A stretch of 64,000 nucleotides of DNA from Xenoacremonium recifei. Its lineage: Eukaryota; Ascomycota; Sordariomycetes; Hypocreales; Nectriaceae. The stretch spans positions 124,001-188,000 of the forward strand of contig WOFQ01000031.1 of assembly GCA_012184525.1 (NCBI GenBank), in the 5' to 3' direction. A program made the translations under genes and the position numbers. A model generated the notes under the pieces. The model was not told the DNA's origin. It saw only the letters and a list, made by a program, of their open reading frames with translations, and ran no database searches. Each line of letters opens with the position of its first letter. Position 1 is the first letter of the stretch. Below are positions 23,213 through 34,080 of the stretch, piece after piece.

Positions 23213-24667
23213 CTACATACCGTATAATACAGTTTGTTCGCTTCGTAGGAACCCAGAACTCAAAACGCCTAAGTTGCTCCATGGTAATACGCCACAGCGA
23301 TCTCGTGCTTCCCATATTGAGTTAATTGTCATTTGCATGTCTTTCCTGAAATCAGGAGAATATCCAGCCAGTAGCGGGACCTTCCCTAGCCATTGCTTTC
23401 GTTCATCGCCCTCCAGCTCCAGGAAGGAAACTAATAACGCCAGGTCAACACACTTGACAGGCCTTTGGGTTACCCTGTACGTCATGTCCAGTTGTGTGAG
23501 AATCGTATTGGAAAGTAGTTTTGCCGGCTCGTTATTCATCCCAAAAGGATTTCGAAGACGATGAGCAATTAGCAGTACTGCTTGCTGCAGCACATTGGCT
23601 TGACAAAGCATGTGCGAGACTTCGATTGCCTCAAAATCCCTGGTGAAGTTTTTCGGGGTTGCAGGCCGCCACTGCTTTGCTCGCCTCTCCACCTCATCCA
23701 GTGCGTTTGCAATATCCTCGATATCCGACTCATCGGCGTAGAGCAGCGCGTGACCGAGCTCGCAGATGTCATGTAGAATCGGCAGTAGAGTGACGCATAG
23801 ACCCAAGTATCGGTCGACGTACTCGTCAGCCTTCTCTGTTGGGGGTTTGAATCGCAGGGTTGGGGGCTTCGATTGCAACAGAGAACCGCTGAGATCCCAC
23901 ATGATCATGCAAGTGAGGAAGCCAGGATCTTCCATCTGGCTGGGCGGGCTGGCGTCGTATATTGGCTTCATAAGAGCCAATGTTTGCGTACATATTGACA
24001 GAACATCGTTTACACGGAGCTTCAAAGCGAAGGTCAGCAGGAAGGCTCCAAGCATGAGACAGTCTGACATCGACTCGATATCCGTGACATCCAATGAAGC
24101 CAGCGTAGCCAAAGCCGATGTGGCATACTGGAAACAACTTTTCACGTCTGTTGTCTGTCCCTCTACCGTGTCTGCCCATGACATTGTGCATGCCATGAGA
24201 GCTCCCTGAAGGGAAGTTCGGGATAGTAACATCCGAGGGATGAGGTACTGGCGCATTCCCTCACAAAAACTCGGACCCATGAGGAAAATCTCCAGCAGTG
24301 TATCGGAGAAAAGGAGCCGCTGGATTTTCTGGAATTTGTCGGGAAACATGTCGGTCTTCGTCCTTGACAAGCTCAGTTGTATCGACTTAGAGACATTGTC
24401 AATGAGATCTTGGCTCCCGCTGCTGCACTCGGACGCTGGGCTCATCTGCTGGCTCCGGGCCCCGGGCGAGGACCCATTACTTGATGAAGGAGAGGAGGCA
24501 CTGGCAGCGTTCTGGGGCCGACGCCCTGGTCTTCCCACGGGACGGGTGTTCTGGCAATCATGACGGAGACGGAAGCAGCGGTCGCATTTGCTGCGGCCAG
24601 GAATCCAGCGGCATCGTTCTTTGATGCTGTGGCAGCGATCACAGGCTCGAGATATTGGAGAAGGCAT
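23213..24667 (-). CDS. Zn2Cys6 transcription factor
   Basis: A single exon encodes 484 residues. The zinc cluster is at residues 9-38 (C-x2-C-x6-C-x8-C-x2-C-x6-C), followed by a Gly/Pro/Arg linker and a Ser-rich stretch. The rest is helical and fits the looser fungal regulator domain type found in proteins of this size. The in-frame Met at 24748 would add 27 residues, but the Met at 24667 puts the cluster near the N-terminus as usual. It lies between the HOL1-like transporter and the amidase, so it is the best candidate for the pathway-specific regulator of the surrounding catabolic genes. That assignment rests on position alone. Confidence 0.88.
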   Translation of the reverse strand: MPSPISRACDRCHSIKERCRWIPGRSKCDRCFRLRHDCQNTRPVGRPGRRPQNAASASSPSSSNGSSPGARSQQMSPASECSSGSQDLIDNVSKSIQLSLSRTKTDMFPDKFQKIQRLLFSDTLLEIFLMGPSFCEGMRQYLIPRMLLSRTSLQGALMACTMSWADTVEGQTTDVKSCFQYATSALATLASLDVTDIESMSDCLMLGAFLLTFALKLRVNDVLSICTQTLALMKPIYDASPPSQMEDPGFLTCMIMWDLSGSLLQSKPPTLRFKPPTEKADEYVDRYLGLCVTLLPILHDICELGHALLYADESDIEDIANALDEVERRAKQWRPATPKNFTRDFEAIEVSHMLCQANVLQQAVLLIAHRLRNPFGMNNEPAKLLSNTILTQLDMTYRVTQRPVKCVDLALLVSFLELEGDERKQWLGKVPLLAGYSPDFRKDMQMTINSIWEARDRCGVLPWSNLGVLSSGFLRSEQTVLYGM

Positions 24668-25250
24668 TGTCTTGAGGTGCTTCCAGCTGGTGGTAGCGCG
24701 TGTAGGAAGATGGAACGGGAACGGAGAGTGGAGGATGGAGACCAGCATCTGGCGGGGGAGAGAGTCCCGGCATGGCTTGTTGGCTTATCAGTGGAGAGTC
24801 GTGACGGAGACTGGCTGCTTGTAGTAGATATTGGTCCGGGGCTAGATGTTACGGCCTGGGCAATGCTAGCTCTTCTACGGCGTAGTTCCGGGTGTACACT
24901 CTAACACAGGAAGCCCCAATGAGCGCCATCACGCCGACACAGAGAGAGTAATTGCCATCGATGTCCACGAATATGTTACATAGTATGTACAAGTTATCAG
25001 AACTATAAAGTTCTATCTGCTATTAAATTTCAGCAGGTAAGATACATGAAAAAGCACTTACTGAGATATTTCACTAGGGGACGAACAGCAAAGCTTGAGA
25101 CACCAACAAGCTCGGATTTCCAGCACTCGAAAGGCACTGAGCAGGGTTCTGAATGAGATCAAGGTGTCAGCGGTTATTAATGACATCTACCGTCGTAAAG
25201 TTATCGCTTCATGGCATTGATTCAACGTCTATTTAGCATCTACAAAAAGG
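24668..25250. other. Intergenic region between regulator and amidase
   Basis: It holds the promoter of the minus-strand regulator and the 3' flank of the minus-strand amidase. No gene and no clear repeated element were found. The segment after ~24950 is AT-rich. Confidence 0.4.
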
Positions 25251-27266
25251 TTATTTATTCAAGCCGCGTAGACAATCGTCAACAACTTTAGATATAGCAA
25301 TGCACTCCTCATCCAGCATTCGGTTGGTGAACACTTGGATTGAGCAGGGTGCTCCATCCACTGCAGTCGGGTTATCTATAGCGGTTGTTAGGTCCCCAAT
25401 GCCCTTACGAACGCATGTTTCCTACAGTGGATAGCACTTACACTTTGGTACAATAACCCCTGGTTGCCCAGAGTAGTCAATTGGGTGGTCGGAAGCCGTG
25501 TCAGCTTTCCCAAATGGAATGACTGTAGCCGGATACTGTTTTTCTCTGGTAAGTATCGAGCTTCGTATCATCGAGAGTATTGTATGACTTACATCAAGGA
25601 CGTTTAAAAAGCCTGTATACGGTACCCAGCCGAAATTATCGTGCTCGATTGCAGTGCTCTGAGAAGACGGTGCAATCACAGCATCTAATTCTAGTTCAAC
25701 CCAAAGCTTTCGCCACGCCTCGTCCACTTTTGACCTCTTTTTCTGCAAATACCCAAGGCGGCCCAATCTGTCTAGGCCATCCATCTCGCCCGGCCACAGA
25801 GGTCTCATAGCACCTAGTGCTTTGGCCACTACAAGCCTTGAGGGGACCGGAGGTTCGCCTCCAGCAGTGACAATGTCGTCCGGACTGGGATCTAGACCAA
25901 ACATACATTTGGAGATCTCAGTAAGCGCTGGCATGTGGCATTGCTCCGCTTTCAGAGTCACAATCTCGTGTCCTGAGGCTTCGAGAATGCGCACCGCTTC
26001 TGCCACAGCCTTTTCCACTGGAGGGTGAAGGGGGAAGGCCGGGTCCGGTTGCAAATATCCCAGTCGCAACTTTTGCTTGGGCTCTCCAGCGATGGACCTC
26101 CACGGCAGTGCAAAAGCGGTTGAATCGTACTTCGCCGGACTGGCATCGATGACGGTTTTCATAAACAGTTCAAGAGATGCCATATCGTGAGCTATAGGAC
26201 CTGCCGATGCCATGATTGGTCGGACGCCGAGACTGCTCGTTCCAGCCTGGCCTCCATAAGGGACCCTGTTGGCAGTGGGCTTAAACCCGTATGTGCCGCA
26301 GCAATACGATGGAATTCGAATAGACCCTACAAACCCCGATTAATTCCAAATCAAGAGACGAGCACCAGTTCTGAAAGGCTCGGGTCATACCTGCAACATC
26401 TGTTCCAACTCCAAGGGGAGATCCTCGAAACGCAACGAGCGCCCCCTCGCCGCCGCTTGACCCGCCAGCGGAAAGCATAGTGTTCAGGGGGTTCAGAACT
26501 CTGCCAAACACATTATTGTGCGAGTCCGCTGTCTGTGAGTGGTTAGATACCGAGTAGTATGGTTATTTGACAGATTCCCAACGCTACATACCATCATTAA
26601 TTGCGGAATATTTGTTTTGACGTAGACCACCGCTCCCAATTTCAGGAGTATTTCAACCAAAGGCGAGTTGGCCTTTGAGATGTCACCCAGTTTAGAGACG
26701 ATTCCAAGAGTCGCCGGAACGCCTTCAACCTGCAAAGAGTCCTTGATACTGATGGGAAGCCCATGCAAAGGCCCAAGCACTTGGCCCTTCTCTCGTATGC
26801 TGTCCAGGTGACGTGCTCGTTCTTGCGCTTTCTCGAAGAATGTCTCCGTCAAACATTGAGTCTATCTCAATGAGCTCACTGATCCCGATCCTTCGTAAAA
26901 CTGATTGAAGACAAATTCGCTTACCAGTTGTTGCGCAATCGCCGCCCTCTTCGAAAAGGCTATCGTCACTTCCAGAGATGTGAACTCTCCGCTGGAAAGT
27001 CCCTTCAGCAGGCTGGGGGTGTCATATGACTCGGTGATGTCAAGCTCTCGGTCGCTAAGTAACCCCGAACGACGAGGAATATCAAGTTCCATCAGATTGG
27101 TTTTGGACTTTTCCAGGTCTTTGGGGAGAGTATCCCAAAGTGATGAAGGTAGCATCCATTCTTTTGGAATCTGGCTGTCACGCTCCAAGCGCTTCTGGGC
27201 GACCTTGTCTTTCCAATCGGAGGCAACATGTTGCCCATCGTTAGGCTCAATCTTTTGAACAGACAT
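25251..27266 (-). CDS. Fungal amidase, AmdS-like
   Basis: Six exons (27266-26925, 26861-26592, 26532-26391, 26326-25593, 25535-25442, 25375-25251) give 568 residues, close to the length of acetamidase-type fungal amidases. The Ser-cisSer-Lys triad of the amidase-signature family is visible: Lys154 in LPISIKD, the GGSSGGEGA loop at ~227-235, and the nucleophile Ser253 in GTDVAGSIR. Such enzymes hydrolyse carboxamides to acid plus ammonia or amine, in the cytosol. No signal peptide is present. All five introns (57-65 bases) have standard ends and keep frame; the last small exon restores the conserved D-G-A-P-C-S-I-Q-V segment. It is divergent from the second DAO-type oxidase, with a GATA/CCGG element between. 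The substrate is unknown. Confidence 0.9.
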
Positions 27267-27845
27267 TATTTCAGATCCCGGGTGTAAAACTACAAAGAGT
27301 CGATTGACCACAATATCAAGGTCTTGCAAGCGTTACAAATGACTAGGTATTACACGATCCGGAATAAATACCAGAGATAGCTCAGCACGAAAATCCGCAG
27401 CCACGGTCCCAAGAACCGTAAACGCGGGGTGCAAACCCCACGATAGCTTAGATAGGCAACACGACCGGTAGCTTCTTCTGCGATAAGCCGGCCTATTTCG
27501 ATTTGGAATAACCTCCATACCTCCGCCGGGTTGAAAGAGGAGGGGTAATGACATTAGCCCGGCTCATAGTCTACGGCAACATTAATGTTCCGGCTGCGTA
27601 CCAGCGGATTGAAACAGTGTTGGATCAGTCGAGAATGGTTCGTCGGCAGATGCCATCAGGCCACGCGGAGCCGGAAGGGCGCCGCGGCCTCCGCCAATGG
27701 CCGTCTCCTTCGAAGTCCTCTTTAAGGCCTGGCCTGGGTTCTTAAGCTTGTTGGAGAACCCTGCTTACTCTCAGCTCTCCATACCCGATGAAGTAAATGT
27801 GCGCTATAGTACCGTTTCTTAACATCATCGTTAACACCGACCAAT
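27267..27845. other. Divergent promoter, amidase / oxidase 2
   Basis: Shared 5' region of the amidase and the second DAO-type oxidase. It contains CGATAAGCCGG at 27481-27491 and further GCCGG or GCCCGG cores near 27530, 27558 and 27671. No gene is evident. Confidence 0.5.
27481..27491 (+). promoter_or_regulatory. GATAAG-CCGG composite element
   Basis: CGATAAGCCGG, identical over 11 bases to the element at 20839-20849. It lies about 215 bases from the amidase start and 355 from the oxidase start. Confidence 0.5.
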
Positions 27846-29398
27846 ATGGACTTTGAATCTCGAACCCGCAGCGCAACCGAGGCTGACCCCGGTCTCCCGG
27901 TGCCAAACCCAACAACACCTTACTGGCAGTTGCCGCTGCATGACATGCACAATGTCTCTTCAACCGCTCTGCCCGAAACTACGGATGTTGTTATCATCGG
28001 CTCTGGCATTACTGGCTGCAGCGTCGCCAAAGGACTGCTGGAAGGTGATGACAATCTCAAAATCACAGTCCTTGAAGCACGGGGTCTCCTCAGCGGCGCA
28101 TCTTCCCGCAATGGAGGCCACATTGTTTCCTCATCCTTTGAAAGTTTCCTTGAGCTCGTCAAGGAATGGGGCGCCCCAACAGCGGCAGAGATCACTGAGT
28201 TCACGTTGAAGAATATTGATCGAACATTCGAAATGGTGGAGAACATTGGAGATCCTGAGTTCACCAAGAAATCGGAAATCCGCAGGACGGAAAAGATTCT
28301 CGTTTTCCAAGATCAAGAGACATATGATAAGCATGCTCATATTATGGAGGTTTGGAACAAGGAAATGCCTGGTATGACGCTTCTCTATAAGTCCAAGCTA
28401 TAGCCATGTTACTAACTAGATCCTCGCAGCACACCGTAAGGACTGGTATAAGCTAATTGGCGCCGAGGAAGCTGAGAAGGTACGGAATCGAAAACTAACA
28501 TAATGACTTACGCTTACCACTCGCATTCTAGAAATATGGTTTCCACAACATTGCAGGTGCCGCTGTAGGAACAGCTGCTGCAGTCTGGCCGTACCGTTTG
28601 TGGTGTGGTGTGTGGGAGATCCTCTCCACCAAATACCCAACTAGGCTCACCATTGAGACCTATACACCTGCCACAGCAGTGAAGTCTGTCGAAAATCCAG
28701 AGGGACTTACTCGGTACATCATTTCAACTCCCCGTGGCGAGATCACTGCTTCGAAAGTGGTGTATTGCACGAATGGATTCGGATCTCATCTTCTGCCTCA
28801 GCTTCGGGGCAAGGTTTTTCCCCTTCGAGGCACCATGAGTGTCCAAGACCTTGGTCCCTCGTTCCCAAATCACGGAGCCCATCGTTCGTGGTCAATCTTC
28901 AGTCAGATCAAACAAGACCCAGGCCTGAAGACACAGAACCTTGGTCTATACTACTTGACTCAAAATCCTCATTCAGGATACATGTTTCTCGGAGGAGAAC
29001 ATGATGATCCAACAAGTGTTCTTACGAGCGACGATAGCCAGCTCAACACCACCTCGGCTGAGAAGGTCGTCACCATCTTACCCAAGGTGTTTGCAGACGC
29101 AAAGTCTCCTCCTGATGTCAAAAGTATATGGTCTGGGATCATGGGCTTTACTAGGGACGGCATTCCGATCGTTGGCAACCTTCCTGAAATGGCCACTGGA
29201 CGAAAGACAGGAGACGAATGGATTGCTGCAGGCTTCAATGGTTATGGCACAGGCTATTGTCTTTCATGTGGCCTGGCGGTTGCCGGAATGATGCTCGGGA
29301 AGGATGTATCTCCCTGGTTCCCTGAAGTTTTCAAGCCAAGTGAGAAGCGCCTGCAAAACAGCCTGACCAGTAGCCAGTATTGGGGGGTTCTTATATAA
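27846..29398 (+). CDS. FAD-dependent amine/amino-acid oxidase (DAO family), paralogue 2
   Basis: Exons 27846-28371, 28430-28479 and 28532-29398 give 480 residues. The FAD site VVIIGSGITGCSVA (~48-61), SSRNGGHIVSS, CTNGFGSHLLP and the late WSGIMGFTRDGIPIVG all match the paralogue at 18936-20517. The family oxidises C-N bonds of amino acids or amines with oxygen. The intron before KYGFHN occupies the same place and phase as in the paralogue; the extra intron at 28372-28429 is private to this copy. It is divergent from the amidase, and the aldehyde dehydrogenase lies 750 bases downstream on the same strand, which suits an oxidase that yields an aldehyde. The exact substrate is not readable. Confidence 0.9.
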
Positions 29399-30145
29399 TA
29401 CGCGCCACTCATGGCAAAAAGGTGTTCACGGAAGATTTCAAAATGATATCAAGGAGGACCTGGGAGGACTATCGCGACTGTACTAGGTAGGGGATCAGAG
29501 ACACCGTGAAGCCCGATATAGACGCAAGTCTATTATCATAACAATATTACGCAATTGCGCGGGTCCTTTGGAATGAAACAGGGGGGAATATGTGTGATCC
29601 AAGACGAATATGTATTAAGTACGGCGCTGGAGGACTACTTGGCAGTCAGGTAAGTCGTTACTAATCGAATTGTATCGCAAAAGTGTTGCATCGAAGCTGG
29701 ATACATCAAGGTCTTTCCTCGGCCGGCAGTTGTTTTATTCAACCCTACTTAATGCCGCAATGCTTTCAGTACTTCTTATTACCCAACCTATTCCACAGAG
29801 ATACAGGGGAAATTGAGTTTCGCCTCTTCCAGAGTTGAATTTGAAGTGGGAGGATCCATTCATTTGAGCCACTTCCCGGAATTCCGGTTTCATAGGAGGG
29901 GGTGTAGATAAGCCGGCATATTCAAGATCCAATGAATGGTGGGAATCTGGCCAAACCGGGGCTTGGGTCTGGAACGGCTACAGGGCCGGAATTTTTTGCC
30001 CTTGTCTATCTAGTGAAAACGATTACTCCGTCGAATTAGTCCAATCACGTTTGCTTCCATTTATTATTTATGGAAGTCCCTATCAGAGAATTGATTGCAG
30101 CTAATCCAGTCCAATTATTCTCCTTACTACATTTCATCCCCGAAA
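29399..30145. other. Intergenic / promoter region of the aldehyde dehydrogenase
   Basis: Separates the oxidase (ends 29398) from the aldehyde dehydrogenase (starts 30146). It carries GATAAGCCGGCAT at 29907-29919 and other GGCCGG cores near 29720 and 29983. No gene is evident. Confidence 0.5.
29906..29919 (+). promoter_or_regulatory. GATAAG-CCGG composite element
   Basis: AGATAAGCCGGCAT, about 230 bases before the aldehyde dehydrogenase start. It shares GATAAGCCGG with the two oxidase promoters and GCCGGCAT with elements at 32438 and 40375. Confidence 0.5.
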
Positions 30146-31698
30146 ATGTCCGATGCCGAGGGCGTCCGAACGCTGCTTGCGCCAAATGGCAAGAGTGTGA
30201 AGATTCACACAGGTCTGTTCATCAATAACGAGTTTGTGGCGTCGTCGTCCGGCAAGAAGATCGAGGCCGTTGATCCTGCGTAAGTCAGAATCTTTATCAA
30301 GGGTTGACTCAGCAGCTAACTCTTGATAGGACGGAAGAATTGATTTGCGTTGTTGAGGCTGGCTCCCCGGAGGATGTTGACAAAGCTGTCCAGGCAGCTC
30401 GCGCTGCTTTCAAACACGATTCATGGAGTCAACTGCCCGGAACAGACCGCGGTAAACTTATGAACCGTCTGGCTGACCTCATAGAAGAACGCTTGGAGGA
30501 TCTCGCAACCCTAGAATCTTGGGACAGCGGGAAGCCATATCTCTCTGCCCTCCAGCGAGAGCTTCCTTTGGTACCAGCTACTATCCGCTATTATGCAGGG
30601 TGGGCCGACAAACTGCACGGCCTTACGATTCCCACTCATCCCAAGAAATTTGCCTATACGATACGACAACCCGTCGGTGTTTGTGCACAGATTATCCCTT
30701 GGAACTATCCTCTTCTCATGGCCGCGTGGAAGTTGGGACCTGCTTTAGCCGCAGGCAATACCATCGTTCTCAAGCCAGCAGAGCAGACACCAGTATCTAT
30801 CTTGCTTGTGGCCGATCTCATCCGGCAGGCAGGGTTTCCGCCAGGAGTCGTCAATATCGTCAATGGCTACGGACAGGACGTGGGCAATGCTCTAGCTTGT
30901 CATCTTGGCGTCGATAAGGTCGCCTTCACCGGCTCTACGGCGACCGGTAAAAAGATTCAATGTGCAGCCAGCGTGAATCTCAAGAAGATTACCATGGAGA
31001 CAGGTGGCAAGTCTGCGCTTATCCTTTTCAAAGATGCAAACATCCAACAAGCCGTAAAGTGGGCTCATCTCAGCATCATAAACAACTCAGGGCAAATCTG
31101 TACTGGAAACTCTAGAATCCTAGTCGATGATGAGATTCACGAAGAGTTTGTGCGAGAGTTTGTGAAGCATGTCGAATCGTACAAGGTTGGAAATCCTTTT
31201 GATGAAGACACTTTCCAGGGACCGCAAGCATCGAAGGATCAATTCGAGAAGATCATGTCGTACATCCAGATAGGACAGCAAGAGGGAGCGAAGGTCGTCT
31301 GTGGTGGCACTCGACATGGAACCAAGGGTCACTATGTCAACCCCACTGTGTTTACGGAGGTGAAGCCGGGTATGAAGATCCATCAAGAAGAGATCTTTGG
31401 ACCAGTGGTTGCGGTCTCGCGATTTAAGTCTGAATCCGAGGCTGTCGAGATCGCCAACTCCACAGAATATGGTCTGGCAGCTTCTCTCTTTACTCAAGAC
31501 GTTGAACGTGCACACAGAGTCGCATCTCAGCTAGAGGCAGGAATGGTTTTTGTCAACTCATCTTCTATTGATTCTGACTTCCGGGTACCTTTTGGCGGTG
31601 TCAAACAAAGTGGATATGGAAAGGAGCTTGGAGAGGCTGGTCTTGAAGGCTACTTGGAGACCAAGGCGGTGCACATCAACCTGGGAACCAATCTATGA
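30146..31698 (+). CDS. NAD(P)+-dependent aldehyde dehydrogenase
   Basis: Exons 30146-30279 and 30330-31698 (50-base intron) give 500 residues, the standard length. By count the general base is Glu268 (METGGKS) and the nucleophile Cys302 (SGQICTGNSR), exactly the classical ALDH numbering. The coenzyme segment VAFTGSTATGKKI and the PWNYPL loop are also present. It oxidises aldehydes to acids in the cytosol; relatives act on betaine aldehyde, aminoaldehydes or acetaldehyde. The position after an amine-oxidase gene suggests it removes the aldehyde made there. The promoter carries a GATA/CCGG element. The start at 30146 is preferred over an upstream in-frame Met at 30095. Confidence 0.93.
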
Positions 31699-33059
31699 GA
31701 TCGCAGTTATGACATATATATATCGCAAAGCAGTGTTTAAACTTGTCCCAACTAGACTCACAAACATGCTCCTTTACGTAAATCAGTACGATGCGATCGT
31801 CTGTCATCTTGCTAACCTGCTATGGATAGCAGCACAAGATCCCCACAAGTTATTGCAATCTATACTATCTGTAACATCTTTCATGCAGAGACTTGTTCAT
31901 ACAAGGTTATTTCTGAAACGCTATTTTGAGACAGTCTATGTTGCGGGGTCAATCCAACTCGTCCCTTTTATCTACGGCCGATCATCTGTTCCCAAAAAAA
32001 GTGTGTGAAAACAACTGTTTCTACTAGAAATGCTGCTCAAGGTCAGAAAAGAATCGAATGAGAAAAGGCCTGGGATTCCGTTGGCCCCTAATCGACTAAC
32101 GTATCTTCTCCATCAGTGGTCCGATTTGTGAAGCGTGTAGTTGCGGAATACGGATTTTACCTAGTAGTAGGAGTTTCGCGAGTGGTTATCGTAAACTCGT
32201 TTCATGATGGGACGATAAACTTAGAATAAACACATCGGCGGATGCCTACTCCGACGACCGGAATCTACATCGTATGTTTCATAGGAACCGATTGAATCGA
32301 GGTATCAGCTGGGCTCTCTGAGGGTTGCCCAAAAAATCCCCCCTTGTTTACGCCACTACTTAGATAAGGCTCCTTGGCCTGGGCTATCGCGGAGGAATCA
32401 CAAGTTTACTTTAGGGTATTCTGAGTTGCCGACGAAAGCCGGCATCAATTAACTGTGACCCGTCTGAATCATCCATCAGCCAAGAAAATATCGTATCCAT
32501 TCAAATTCGTCTTCTCGATCTGCTTATCGTAAGACGGGTTTAGCTTCTGATATGATATTGACAAGCAGCAATTACTGGTGAGAAAACGGAAGTGGCAAAA
32601 CGTCTAAATCCGGCGAACTGCACTATTCCCGTATCACGACTCGCGCAATACTCTGGCTCAAATCCCCAAGGCTTTGGGTCTTTACGATGTAAAAGGCAAG
32701 TTGATCGACAAATCCCAGAATGAAAAAAAAAAAAACAAACGAAACATGTATCGCTTTTACTTCCTGCTTCTTTGACTTTGTGCTTTCTGCTTCATTTGTG
32801 CCGTCGGAGACTCGGAGCAGAATGTCTCATCATCAGGTCTAGATCTTATCGGTTCCGATTACGGCTTGATAAGGCCCAAAATCTGCTGCTCGCTGACAGT
32901 TTCCTCTCTAGTTACCGGCGGCATTCCCCGTTCACACGATCCTTTCGCTTCATATAATTGTGGCTAAACCTCCCACTGTTGACTTGCCAAACGATTATCA
33001 GATCTTCACCTTCTTATCACCATTAGATCTTCTGTAATAGTCCGAAAGTCTCATTCAAA
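31699..33059. other. Intergenic region, 1.4 kb, GATA-rich before the dioxygenase
   Basis: No gene found. An A13 run lies at 32723-32735. In the dioxygenase promoter, GATAAG or its complement CTTATC occurs near 32523, 32845, 32868 and 33013, and GCCGGCATCA lies at 32438-32447. This fits control by a GATA-type nitrogen regulator, but the match is by eye. Confidence 0.45.
32438..32447 (+). promoter_or_regulatory. GCCGGCATCA element
   Basis: This 10-mer occurs identically at 40375-40384 in the amino-acid permease promoter. The preceding bases read GAAA in place of the GATAA seen at the other cluster promoters, so only the CCGG half is kept. Confidence 0.35.
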
Positions 33060-34033
33060 ATGGTTCAGCGTGTTTCTCGAGCGGACGGCCTCCAGGCGTT
33101 CATTGATGCGGTGGAGAAGGATGGCTGTGTCATCATTAAGGACTTCACAGACATGGAGTCCCTAGCAGACGCCCAAAAAGAAGTTCAGCCATACCTCGAT
33201 GCCTCTCTCGAACAGGCTCGCAGCACTGTTGGAGCTCTCAATGGTGGCACCGCCACTTGCACGCGCCTAATTGGCAGAAGCAAGACAGCCCGAGAGAAGT
33301 TCTTTTCGGACCCTCTGTACCAGGTAAGAGAGGCAACAGGACAGATGGGGCCAAGGCTCATGAGCGAAACAGGATATCGCGAGCCATTTTATTGGCATTG
33401 AGTCGACAACCTGGTACGGCGATGAGCCCAAAGTCACAAAATCCCACCCGCTTCTCTCCATCTCCATCACCATGTCCTCGCAACCCGGCTGTCAGCCGCA
33501 AAAGCTTCACCGTGATGACAAGAACCATCACGCCAGACACGCTAAGACGGATAAGTATTATCATGGCCGCGACATGCTGATCGGTCTTTTCGTGCCCGGC
33601 TGCGACACCTTCAAAGCCAATGGCGCCACCAGAATTGTTCCTGGGTCTCACCTCTGGGGCGATGAAAAGCCCGATTTCGGCCCCAATGGGGATAAGGGAG
33701 TCATTGATGCCGAACTGAAGAAGGGTGAGGCTTTTGTTATGCTGGGCAGTCTCTACCATGGTGCGGGACACTACACGCTGCCTACTGGGAACCGAACGGT
33801 ACACATCTTCTTCATGTGCAGCGGAGTGCATCGCCAGGAGGTTTGTCTCCCATATTCCAACGTTCAAGACATGTATTTCTGACACTGCTTTAAAGGAAAT
33901 TCCCTACCTCAGCTACCCGATTGAAGACGTCAAGACCTACTCACAGCTGGTGCGTGACCGGTTGGGTTGGAAGCAGTCTGAGCCCAACCTGGGCTGGGTT
34001 GACCTGAAGTCTCCCGAATTCTTGTTACAATAA
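33060..34033 (+). CDS. PhyH-type Fe(II)/2-oxoglutarate dioxygenase
   Basis: Exons 33060-33323, 33373-33840 and 33896-34033 give 289 residues, typical for fungal phytanoyl-CoA dioxygenase-like proteins. The iron ligands are visible: His134 and Asp136 in LHRDD, and His217 in LYHGAGHYTL. Arg229 would hold 2-oxoglutarate. The family hydroxylates small molecules; fungal members act in secondary metabolism and in catabolism. Both introns (49 and 55 bases) keep frame; the first join restores IASHFIGIESTTWYGDEP. There is no targeting signal, so a cytosolic location is likely. It lies near the amine-oxidase, amidase and ALDH genes, with a GATA-rich promoter, so it may prepare or finish the same substrate. 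That link is inference. Confidence 0.9.
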
Positions 34034-34080
34034 GCGATCTAATTTAGCCGTCATTAAAATTGAAAAGTATTTTGAGAGAT

